From: [Clostridium] symbiosum
GTDB lineage: Bacteria; Bacillota; Clostridia; Lachnospirales; Lachnospiraceae
DNA length: 64,000 nucleotides
Direction: 5' to 3'
Assembly (NCBI GenBank): GCA_036419695.1
Contig: CP143946.1
Span: 3,590,001-3,654,000 of the forward strand
Shown piece after piece: positions 16,432 through 24,392 of this stretch. The position numbers and the translations under genes were made by a program. The notes beneath the pieces were generated by a model, which had not been told where the DNA came from, ran no database searches, and was given only the letters and a program-made list of their open reading frames with translations. Position 1 is the first letter of the stretch; each line of letters opens with the position of its first letter.

Positions 16432-17877
16432 TTACGGAATGTAATTAAGAGGAATGCGGACCGTAAATGTGGTTCCCTCCCCTTCTTTACTCTGGAGCTT
16501 GATCGCCCCCTGGTGCAGGATTACAATATTTTTTGTAATCGCCAGGCCCAGGCCGGTTCCGCCCGTCTCCCTTGAACGCGCCTTATCCACCCTGTAGAAA
16601 CGCTCAAACACGTGCTCCTGGAACTCCTGAGGAATCCCGATTCCGTTGTCAATTACCTTTACATAAAAGAATTTGTGATCCGCGTCCAGGACCACATGGA
16701 CCCAGCCATCCTCACGGTTGTACTTGACCGCATTTTCCACCAGGTTGCTTAAGGCCAGCGACAGTTTTACCTCGTCGATATCGGCCGTAACCTCTCTCTG
16801 GCTCTCAAATACCAGCTCAATATTACGCCTCTTGGCAATCGGCCTCAGACGCTTTAAAATCTGTTCCATCAGCGCATTGATGGAAACGGATGCAATATTC
16901 ATATCCGGTGAGGATTTATCCATCTTAACAAGCGAAAGAAGATCGTCGATAATCTTGCCCTCGCGGTCGATCTCATCCGAGATATCCGCCATGAATTCCT
17001 TATACAGTTCCACCGGAGCGTCTTCCATCCCCATCAGCGAATCCGCCAGCACCCGTATTGAGGTGATCGGCGTCTTAAGCTCATGGGAAACATTGGATAC
17101 AAACTCCTGTCTGGACTGATCCACAGCCTTTAACTTTTTCAGTGTCTGGCTGACCGCGTCGGATATGCCCTTTGTCTCTTTGTAATCTTCCACCTGGATA
17201 TCCTGGTCGAGATTCCCCTCCGAGACGAGGTTCAGCCTCTCCTGAAGCTTTCTGAACGGTTTCATAAGGAACGATGCCGCCAGAAAATCCACCGCAATCA
17301 CAAAGCACAGAAGCACAAACTGCAGAAATCCCGCTTTATGCATGACCTGGCTTTCCAGAAGGGCCATACTCTCCGTGGAGGCCGTCATCAGGAGGACTCC
17401 CTCCACCTTCTTGGCATCCGCCTTGGAATAGACCGGAAGGGTCAGATAGAAATAATCCTTCTTTTTGTTGCGCCGGTTTATGGTTTCTCCCTCAAATGAG
17501 CGCAGAACCTCCTCCACAACACTCGTTTTTCCCTTGGTCAGATCAAACGTGTCTTTAATTATCTTAAAGCTGCTGTCAATGACTATGATACGCCCGTTAA
17601 ACAAATCCGCCGTCACATTCATCTCGGCCTCCAGGCCGGGATTGTTGGACGGATTGTTGATATAATCCAGGGTCACCATCTTGTTGGCAAGCATCAGGCA
17701 TTTGCTTTGCGCCTCTATCATGCTCTCCTCAATCTGGCTCTGACGGAAAAATCCGGCCAGAAACCTGGCCTGAATGAGAAGCGGCATCAGAGTCACCAGC
17801 AGGAAACAGAAAAGCAGCGGCACCTTCATGCTTACGGAACGCTTTAATTTCCTTCTCAGTCTCTTCATCCCTCTCAT
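16432..17877 (-). CDS. membrane sensor histidine kinase (HAMP, HisKA, HATPase), no adjacent response regulator
   Basis: A 481-residue kinase: membrane helix near 20-40, extracytoplasmic sensor to about 180, second helix about 185-205, HAMP to about 258, HisKA with H265 in VSNVSHELKTP, and an ATPase domain with LSNLVENAVKYN, DNGIGIP and GTGLGLAI. This is the VanS/PhoR/WalK-like class. The ATG directly follows the TAA of the DegV gene, so the two are co-transcribed. A partner response regulator would be expected immediately upstream, but that place is taken by degV and an ABC exporter; the cognate regulator must be elsewhere. Downstream is the GerMN lipoprotein, hinting at a cell-envelope or sporulation link. 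Confidence 0.93.
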   Translation of the reverse strand: MRGMKRLRRKLKRSVSMKVPLLFCFLLVTLMPLLIQARFLAGFFRQSQIEESMIEAQSKCLMLANKMVTLDYINNPSNNPGLEAEMNVTADLFNGRIIVIDSSFKIIKDTFDLTKGKTSVVEEVLRSFEGETINRRNKKKDYFYLTLPVYSKADAKKVEGVLLMTASTESMALLESQVMHKAGFLQFVLLCFVIAVDFLAASFLMKPFRKLQERLNLVSEGNLDQDIQVEDYKETKGISDAVSQTLKKLKAVDQSRQEFVSNVSHELKTPITSIRVLADSLMGMEDAPVELYKEFMADISDEIDREGKIIDDLLSLVKMDKSSPDMNIASVSINALMEQILKRLRPIAKRRNIELVFESQREVTADIDEVKLSLALSNLVENAVKYNREDGWVHVVLDADHKFFYVKVIDNGIGIPQEFQEHVFERFYRVDKARSRETGGTGLGLAITKNIVILHQGAIKLQSKEGEGTTFTVRIPLNYIP

Positions 17878-18741
17878 TTAGCACTCGATTTTCTTCACTG
17901 CCGCGATTGCCAGCCCTCCCGGGCCGATATGGCACGCAACACTCAGTGACAGGGGATCCATATAAATATCCGTATGCGGGAAAATCTCCTGCAGCTCCTC
18001 TTTCAGCTGTAAGGCAGCTTCCTCACTGTTGCTGTGGGCGATTTCAAGGTGGGTATTCTTTCCCTCCCTGTCGTTCCATCTTGTCTCCAAATCGTGCTGG
18101 ATGGCGGAAATCATCATCGCTTTGGCCTGCTTCATCGTCCTTGCCTTGGCAAAGGCGTCCAGCTTCTCTCCCTGTATCGTAAGGACCGGTTTCAGTCTGA
18201 GAAGCGTTCCGAGAGCAGCGGCGGCCGGCGTGATCCTGCCGCCCTTCTTAAGGTATTTCAGGGTGTCCACCGTTATATAGATCGTGGAATTATGGCTGGT
18301 CCGCTCAAGCTCCTCCCTGATTTCCAGGGCGCTCATTCCCCTCTCAGCCATCGTGAGGGCATCCAGGGCCGACTGTCTCTGGGTTACGGATATCTGGTGG
18401 TTATTTACCACCTGGACACGGCCGTCATAATCCTCGGCCAGCATCAGAGCCGTCTGGCAGGAACCCGACAAGCCGCTGGACATCGGAATATGGACAATCT
18501 CATCATATTCTTCAAGGAGTCCGTCCCACAGCTCCACAATTGAATCCGGCGACGGCTGGGAAGTGGAAATATCCAGATCCTCGGCCATCTTCTCATAAAA
18601 TTCGCGCTGTGTCAGGCTGATATCCTCCATATATTCTTTTCCATCAATCATAAAAGGCATAGGAAGAACCTTAATTCCAAGTTCCTTGCCCTGCGCCTGC
18701 GTAATACCGCTGTTGCTGTCTGTCACAACTGCAATTTTCAT
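17878..18741 (-). CDS. DegV-family fatty-acid-binding protein
   Basis: A 287-residue DegV protein. It begins MKIAVVTDSNSGI, the family's T-D-S start, and has the second motif IPMSSGLSGSCQTA about residue 80-95 and the C-terminal HIGPGGLAIA. DegV (FakB-like) proteins bind a fatty acid and can present it to the FakA kinase for incorporation into phospholipid; no FakA is seen nearby. GGAGG precedes the ATG. The start overlaps the end of the ABC exporter gene by four bases and the stop abuts the kinase start, making a three-gene operon ABC-degV-kinase. Confidence 0.93.
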   Translation of the reverse strand: MKIAVVTDSNSGITQAQGKELGIKVLPMPFMIDGKEYMEDISLTQREFYEKMAEDLDISTSQPSPDSIVELWDGLLEEYDEIVHIPMSSGLSGSCQTALMLAEDYDGRVQVVNNHQISVTQRQSALDALTMAERGMSALEIREELERTSHNSTIYITVDTLKYLKKGGRITPAAAALGTLLRLKPVLTIQGEKLDAFAKARTMKQAKAMMISAIQHDLETRWNDREGKNTHLEIAHSNSEEAALQLKEELQEIFPHTDIYMDPLSLSVACHIGPGGLAIAAVKKIEC

Positions 18742-20525
18742 TTTGTTTCCTCCAATCGTTCTGCCCCGTTATCTTCAAATCCGTTGGCAGATGTATATAA
18801 ATGATAGTAGATTCCCTGTTTTTCCATCAGCTCGTCGTGGCTTCCCTCTTCCTGTATGCCGTTGCCGGACAATACAAGAATCCGGTCCGCGCCGCGGATG
18901 GTGCTGAGCCTGTGGGCAATCGTAAGTGTTGTCCTTCCCACAGCCAGCTTATCGAGAGACTGTGACACCATCTTTTCACTCTCATTGTCGAGAGCCGATG
19001 TCGCCTCATCCAAAATCAGAATCGGCGGATTTTTCAAAAATACCCTGGCAATGCTGATGCGCTGTTTCTGTCCTCCCGACAGCTTCACGCCGCGCTCTCC
19101 CACATAGGTATCGTAGCCTCCTGACATCCCGTCGATAAATTCATCGGCTCCGGCCATCTTAGCCGCCTCGATGACTTCCTCTCTGGACGCTCCCGGCCTT
19201 CCGTATACAATGTTATCATAGATCGTGCCGGAGAACAGGTACACATCCTGCTGCACCATACCCACCTGGCTTCTCAGGCTCTCCAGCGTAATTCCCCGCA
19301 GATCTTTCCCGTCAACGCAGATCCTTCCCCCGGTCGGGTCATAAAACCTCGGTATCAGGTTGCAGAGCGTCGTCTTACCGCCGCCGGAAGGTCCCACCAG
19401 GGCAATCTTCTCCCCCGGACGGATGGTCAGATTGATCCCGGATAACACCAGTGTGTGATCATCCGGATATTCGAACGAAACATTTTCAAATCTAATCTCT
19501 CCGCGGGAATCTTTAAGCTCCACCGCATCGTCCTCATTGAAGATGTCAATGTCAGCATCCATAATTTCACAGAATCTTTCAATCCCGGTCATTCCGCGCT
19601 GGAACTGCTCGGCAAATTCAATAATTCTGCGGATCGTGGATAAGAGCGTCGTCACATACATCGTATAGGCCACCAAATCTCCAGGGCTTATAATCCCCTT
19701 CACCAGAAATATTCCTCCGGCAATGATGACAACCACATACATCACACCGTCAAACATTCTGACCGTGTCCTGGAATGCCGCCATGTAAAAATAAGTCTGC
19801 TTTTTGATTTCGAGAAATTTGAGGTTATCCTGCTGAAACTTTTCAATTTCCAGTTTTTCATTGCCAAAGGCCCTGACCACTCTGTTTCCCAGAAGGCTGT
19901 CCTCGATTCGGGCGTTCAGTTCCCCGACATGGTTGCGCTGCATCTTAAAGGCCGCGCGCACTTTCAGGTTAAAGTAAGTACAGGATACCGCCATGACAGG
20001 AATAAAGATAAAGATCACTATGGTCAGCAGCAGATTAATCCTGGCCAGTATGAAAAATGAGATTATGATTTTCAGGAATGCAATAAAGAATTCTTCGGGA
20101 CAGTGATGGGCAAATTCCGTCACGTCAAACAAATCACTCGTAATGCGGGACATAATCTGCCCCACCTTCGTGTTGCTGTAAAAACTGTCCGACAGCTTCT
20201 GCAGGTGGCAGAATGCGTCCTTCCTCATATCCGTCTCAATCCTGGCTCCCATAATGTGGCCCGTGTAGGCCATGTAAAAGCTGGCCAGCCCATCCACGAT
20301 TCTGAGCCCAAAGTACATAAGGCCGATGGTGACAATCGTCTTTACCGTGAGGTTTGCCAGATTATACATCCCCTCGTTGGTAATATACCGCAAAATAAGC
20401 GGGAGCACGATCTCACACAGCGTCGTCAACGCAGCACAGAATAAATCAAACAGCAGCACCTTCCAATATCTCAGATAATACGGCGCAAAGCGTTTCATCA
20501 GTTCACTCGTCTTCATTCGGTTCAT
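18738..20525 (-). CDS. ABC exporter, fused permease and ATPase (MsbA/LmrA-like half-transporter)
   Basis: A 595-residue half-transporter with six membrane helices in about residues 1-315 and an ATPase domain with Walker A GPSGGGKTT, signature LSGGQ, Walker B ILILDEATSALD and the H-loop histidine in TIAHRLST. As a lone gene it would homodimerise, exporting lipids, drugs or peptides. It heads the operon with DegV (four-base overlap) and the sensor kinase; that context suggests a lipid or envelope-stress role, but this is inference. Confidence 0.93.
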   Translation of the reverse strand: MNRMKTSELMKRFAPYYLRYWKVLLFDLFCAALTTLCEIVLPLILRYITNEGMYNLANLTVKTIVTIGLMYFGLRIVDGLASFYMAYTGHIMGARIETDMRKDAFCHLQKLSDSFYSNTKVGQIMSRITSDLFDVTEFAHHCPEEFFIAFLKIIISFFILARINLLLTIVIFIFIPVMAVSCTYFNLKVRAAFKMQRNHVGELNARIEDSLLGNRVVRAFGNEKLEIEKFQQDNLKFLEIKKQTYFYMAAFQDTVRMFDGVMYVVVIIAGGIFLVKGIISPGDLVAYTMYVTTLLSTIRRIIEFAEQFQRGMTGIERFCEIMDADIDIFNEDDAVELKDSRGEIRFENVSFEYPDDHTLVLSGINLTIRPGEKIALVGPSGGGKTTLCNLIPRFYDPTGGRICVDGKDLRGITLESLRSQVGMVQQDVYLFSGTIYDNIVYGRPGASREEVIEAAKMAGADEFIDGMSGGYDTYVGERGVKLSGGQKQRISIARVFLKNPPILILDEATSALDNESEKMVSQSLDKLAVGRTTLTIAHRLSTIRGADRILVLSGNGIQEEGSHDELMEKQGIYYHLYTSANGFEDNGAERLEETK

Positions 20526-20685
20526 CAGTATCTCTTCCCTTCTTTTGAACGCTCTTTTTATTCTATCTTATTTTGATGGTAAATGGAAGTGGATAAAGAA
20601 ATTTCTTTCCTGGATGGGGATTGAGCGTTATGGTTCGCAGTACAGCTGTTTTCAGCCCGGGTGTGAACCGTAACGGTTGAGAAAA

Positions 20686-20728
20686 GGGTAGCGTGCAAAC
20701 ACTTCAGTGAAGTGTTTGCACGCTACCC
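20686..20728. repeat. 21-bp perfect palindrome between a secreted-protein gene and the ABC exporter gene
   Basis: Two 21-base arms, starting GGGTAGCGTGCAAACACTTC, are perfect complements with a single central base. It lies 12 bases beyond the stop of the secreted-protein gene, so it probably acts as that gene's terminator, though no T-tract follows on the minus strand. As DNA it could extrude as a cruciform. Confidence 0.75.
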
Positions 20729-20740
20729 CTTGGGTATTTA

Positions 20741-21544
20741 TTACTGATAAATCTGGTTGATTTTCCAGTAGCCGTTGAATTTGTACATGTTGAGTCCGGA
20801 GCTGTTGCCCATCTGGACGCCGGATCTGCCGATTTCCTGGAGCTTTTTGATATCGGTCTGGTCGATTGCTGTAGACAGTTTTTTCGTGAAGACTTTATCC
20901 TCTCCCAGTTTCATGAGCTGCTGGGGCGTGCTGTATTCTACGGAGCTGCCGTCGGCATAGGTGATGATGACCGGGTAGTTGCACATTTTGGAAAGAGTCT
21001 CCAGGTCGCGGTAGGAGAATGTTTTCTGAATCAGTTCTGCCATCCGGGCCGCATCTTTGACATTGACGGAATCGGATACCGTGCTTTTAGCGCTGTCTAA
21101 AATGAAATTATAGATTTTCCATTTTCCGTTAACTTTGCAGAGCGCCAGTCCGTAATCCTCACCCATCTGTACGGCCCCGTTGCCGGTGCTGCTCAGTTTG
21201 GCAATGTTTGTGGATTCGATTGAATCAAGAAGCTTCTGCGTAAAAACCGCCGAGTTTCCCAGGGCCATAAAACCGGCTTTATCGGGGATTTCCTCCAGTT
21301 CGCCGTCCGCATAGGAAATGACCACCGGATACGCACAAAGATCCGCCACCTTTCCAAGATCCTGTTTTTTAAATGCGTTCTGCACTTTTTCCGCAATATC
21401 CTGCATCTTAGCCGTATCCTTCCCGGTAGAAGCCGCAGCATGGTTCCTCCGCGCCGCATAAGCAGGCATAGCGGGAACCGCATTCACCATAGCCAGAGCA
21501 CACATTGCAACAGCGGCATATTTTTTAACCTTGTTTAATTTCAT
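20741..21544 (-). CDS. secreted protein with two tandem homologous domains, function unknown
   Basis: The start at 21544 is preferred over an upstream ATG because AAGGAG lies eight bases before it and the protein then begins with a signal peptide (MKLNKVKKYAAVAMCALAM ... AYA). The mature protein consists of two copies of a domain of about 105 residues. Parallel segments are VADLCAYPVVISYADG versus LSKMCNYPVIITYADG, FTQKLLDSIESTNIAKL versus FTKKLSTAIDQTDIKKL, and GAVQMGEDYGLALCKVNGKWKI versus the matching GVQMGNSSGLNMYKFNGYWKI. The pattern of helix then K-x-x-G-x-W-K-I strand resembles NTF2/SnoaL-like folds, but I do not recognise a family. It stands alone. Confidence 0.8.
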   Translation of the reverse strand: MKLNKVKKYAAVAMCALAMVNAVPAMPAYAARRNHAAASTGKDTAKMQDIAEKVQNAFKKQDLGKVADLCAYPVVISYADGELEEIPDKAGFMALGNSAVFTQKLLDSIESTNIAKLSSTGNGAVQMGEDYGLALCKVNGKWKIYNFILDSAKSTVSDSVNVKDAARMAELIQKTFSYRDLETLSKMCNYPVIITYADGSSVEYSTPQQLMKLGEDKVFTKKLSTAIDQTDIKKLQEIGRSGVQMGNSSGLNMYKFNGYWKINQIYQ

Positions 21545-21736
21545 CCTTTTTTCTCCTTTTTCGTTTTTCGTTTTAATTGTCTTTTCAAACATTAGACTGC
21601 AAAAGCAGGAAAAAAGTTGCCGTCAAATCAAAAAACAGATCAAAAAAACAGGCGTCCTCATTTCTCAACTCCCTCTGGACGTATCCCCTTTTCTATCTTA
21701 TAATAAACCTATATAAAATACCAAGGAGAACTGATT

Positions 21737-22549
21737 ATGCCATATTGCCCGAAATGCGACATGGAATTTGTCGATGGAATCACTACATGCAGCGACTGCG
21801 GCGGTGAGCTCGTGGAATCACAGGAAGCTTATGAGGCCGAAAAACGCGAATTGGAGAAGCAGCAGAAAATAGAGGCCGCCACGGACCGCTACCATGACAT
21901 GGAGGGCTTTGACGCCTCACAGCTCATGGATAACCTGATTGATTTTGAACACCTGGACAGCCTGGAAAACCTGGAGAATTTTGAGACGCTTTTAAGCCGC
22001 GACAGCGGACCGGAGGACGCCGCAGAAGGCTCCGGCACGGCCGGAACACAGGAAAACCGGACCAGGGCCGCCTCGGCCGGAGTCTATGTCAGCGGGCGCC
22101 AGCGCTGCGAGGATCTCCGTTCTTCCAGCTCCGCTTTTCTGATGGTGGGAGGCGCTGCGCTCGTGTTTGCCGTCGTCTGCTGGACCGGAATTATCAATCT
22201 TCCAATGGCCGGAGGCTCCAAAATTTTCTTCCAGTCGGTTATTACCCTCATCGGCCTTGCCTGCCTCGTTGTCTCGTTCAAGACCCGCAGTTCCCTGGCC
22301 GCAGCCCTGAAGCAGGCGGAAGCGGAAGAAAAACGCACGGAGGAACTGATTGCATGGTTTACCTCCACCTGGACCGGAACACAACTGGATGAGGAGCTGA
22401 AAAAAGAGGAACCCGGACTGACCGGGGAGGAGCTGGAACTGAAGCGGTTCGAATTAATTCAGGATCGTCTGATCACAGGACAGGATCTTCCGAACCAGGC
22501 CTATGTCGATGCCCTCAGCGAAGAAATCTATCACAAGCTCTACGAGTAA
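21737..22549 (+). CDS. zinc-ribbon protein with two membrane helices, function unknown
   Basis: A 270-residue protein. The first 30 residues form a short zinc ribbon, MPYCPKCDMEFVDGITTCSDCG (C4, C7, C18, C21), followed by an acidic, helical region (about 35-110), two hydrophobic segments (about 135-155 and 163-180) and a charged helical C-terminal tail. Relatives with an N-terminal zinc ribbon and a membrane hairpin occur in Lachnospiraceae as hypothetical proteins. AAGGAG lies eight bases before the ATG. It is a single gene between the secreted protein and a shared terminator with gpmI. Confidence 0.8.
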   Translation: MPYCPKCDMEFVDGITTCSDCGGELVESQEAYEAEKRELEKQQKIEAATDRYHDMEGFDASQLMDNLIDFEHLDSLENLENFETLLSRDSGPEDAAEGSGTAGTQENRTRAASAGVYVSGRQRCEDLRSSSSAFLMVGGAALVFAVVCWTGIINLPMAGGSKIFFQSVITLIGLACLVVSFKTRSSLAAALKQAEAEEKRTEELIAWFTSTWTGTQLDEELKKEEPGLTGEELELKRFELIQDRLITGQDLPNQAYVDALSEEIYHKLYE

Positions 22550-22573
22550 TCCGATGCCCTTTCAATGATGCAG

Positions 22574-22629
22574 AAACACCCCGGATTGCCGGTTCTCCCT
22601 TCGTGAGTTTCCGGTTGGCCGGGGTGTTT
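22574..22629. terminator. bidirectional terminator between the zinc-ribbon gene and gpmI
   Basis: An 11-bp outer stem (AAACACCCCGG with its complement) plus an inner CCGG pairing, flanked by A and T on the two sides, placed between two converging genes. Confidence 0.85.
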
Positions 22630-22636
22630 CTTATTT

Positions 22637-24178
22637 CTACTTCACAAGCAGTGATTTTCCAGTCATTTCCTTCGGCTGTTCCATTCCCATCAGTTCTATT
22701 AAGGTTGGAGCAATATCGGCCAGGCATCCGCCCTCCCTCAATTTGTAAGCCGGATCTGCATTTACAAGGATGAAAGGCACCTGGTTCGTCGTATGGGCGG
22801 TCCAGGGTTCGCCCGTTTCATAGTCCACAAGCTGCTCTGCATTACCGTGGTCGGCGCAGATGAAGAGCACGCCGTCTGTCTCTTTGATGGCGTCCACGGT
22901 TCTTCCCACGCAGGCGTCCACCGTCTCAATTGCCTTGATGGCGGCCGCTTCAACTCCCGTATGGCCTACCATATCAGGGTTTGCAAAGTTGATGATGATC
23001 ACATCGTATCTGCCGGACTTAATTGCCTCCACCAGTTTATCGCATACCTGCGGTGCACTCATCTCCGGTTTCAGATCATAGGTCGGAACCTCTTTCGGTG
23101 ACGGAACCAGAATACGGTCCTCGCCCTCGTTCGGCTCCTCGATTCCTCCATTAAAGAAGAATGTCACATGGGCGTATTTCTCCGTCTCGGCAATCCTCGC
23201 CTGTGTTTTTCCATGTGCCGCCAGGAATTCGCCGAATGTATTGGTAATCTCCTCTTTTCTGAAAGCAACCAGTTTGTTGCCGATTGTCTCGTCATAATCC
23301 GTAAAGCATACAAATACCAGATCCAGACGTTTCTTTCTTGCAAAGCCGGTGAACTCATCATCACAGAATGCTCTTGTAATCTCCCTTGCGCGGTCGGGAC
23401 GGAAGTTATAGAAAATAACGGAATCCCCATCCCGGATCAGGGCCACCGGTTTACCGTTCTCCTCTACATTGAAGGGAACCACAAACTCATCGTTGACTTC
23501 CTTATCATAGGATGCCTGGATGCCGCCGGTCGCACTGTCCGCCTTCTCTCCCTCGCCGTCCACCAGTACCTTGTATGCCCGCTCCACACGATCCCAGTTT
23601 TTGTCGCGGTCCATTACATAGTAACGTCCCATTACGGAAGCGACGCGGCCGACTCCAATCTCTTTCATCTTCTCTTCCAGCTCCGCAACAAAATCCCTGC
23701 CCGATGCAGGCGGTGTGTCACGGCCGTCCAGGAAGCAGTGTACATATACTTTCTCAAGTCCGTTTTTCTTTGCCAGTTCAAGAAGTCCGTAAATATGGGT
23801 ATTGTGGCTGTGGACGCCTCCGTCGGAAACAAGTCCGAACAGATGAAGAGCCGAATTATTTTTTTTGCAGTTCTCCACTGCCTTCAAAAATTCCGGAATG
23901 GTGAAGAAATCACCATCTTCGATAGATTTCGTGATTCTTGTAAGTTCCTGATATACGATACGGCCGGCTCCCATATTCAGATGGCCTACCTCAGAGTTGC
24001 CCATCTGGCCGTCGGGAAGACCGACGGCAAGGCCGCTGGCGTTGCCTCTCACATAAGGGCACTGGCTCATCAACTGATCCATAACCGGTGTCTTTGCCTC
24101 ACAAACCGCATTGTGCTCACAATTGCCGTTCAGGCCATAACCATCAAGTATCATTAATACAGTTGGTTTTTTGCTCAT
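22637..24178 (-). CDS. gpmI: 2,3-bisphosphoglycerate-independent phosphoglycerate mutase
   Basis: A 513-residue GpmI of standard length. It opens MSKKPTVLMILDGYGLN with the first metal ligand Asp, and the catalytic serine lies in GQMGNSEVGHLNMGAGR (about residue 61). Further landmarks are LDGRDTPPASG, MGRYYVMDRD and the late metal motifs CADHGNAEQ and WTAHTTNQVPFI. It interconverts 3- and 2-phosphoglycerate using manganese in glycolysis. AAAGGAG precedes the ATG. The enzyme completes the lower glycolysis set with tpiA, pgk and gap located 3-6 kb away on the same strand, separated by a GGDEF gene and a phosphatase gene. Confidence 0.97.
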   Translation of the reverse strand: MSKKPTVLMILDGYGLNGNCEHNAVCEAKTPVMDQLMSQCPYVRGNASGLAVGLPDGQMGNSEVGHLNMGAGRIVYQELTRITKSIEDGDFFTIPEFLKAVENCKKNNSALHLFGLVSDGGVHSHNTHIYGLLELAKKNGLEKVYVHCFLDGRDTPPASGRDFVAELEEKMKEIGVGRVASVMGRYYVMDRDKNWDRVERAYKVLVDGEGEKADSATGGIQASYDKEVNDEFVVPFNVEENGKPVALIRDGDSVIFYNFRPDRAREITRAFCDDEFTGFARKKRLDLVFVCFTDYDETIGNKLVAFRKEEITNTFGEFLAAHGKTQARIAETEKYAHVTFFFNGGIEEPNEGEDRILVPSPKEVPTYDLKPEMSAPQVCDKLVEAIKSGRYDVIIINFANPDMVGHTGVEAAAIKAIETVDACVGRTVDAIKETDGVLFICADHGNAEQLVDYETGEPWTAHTTNQVPFILVNADPAYKLREGGCLADIAPTLIELMGMEQPKEMTGKSLLVK

Positions 24179-24392
24179 AATCTATCTCCTTTATCTTCTT
24201 CTCCTGTTTCTCCCGGAGTGCATGCTTAAACCGGATCCGACACCCGGAAAAAAGCCATTGAAACACCGGTAATCACGGGTAAAACAGAAGGCATTTATAT
24301 TATTCTTGCCAATTTCTTATTTTACATGATTTCACGGTAACTTTCAATGGCTGTATGATAAATTTTTGACGAATTTTCCCAGGTTTTCCTGT

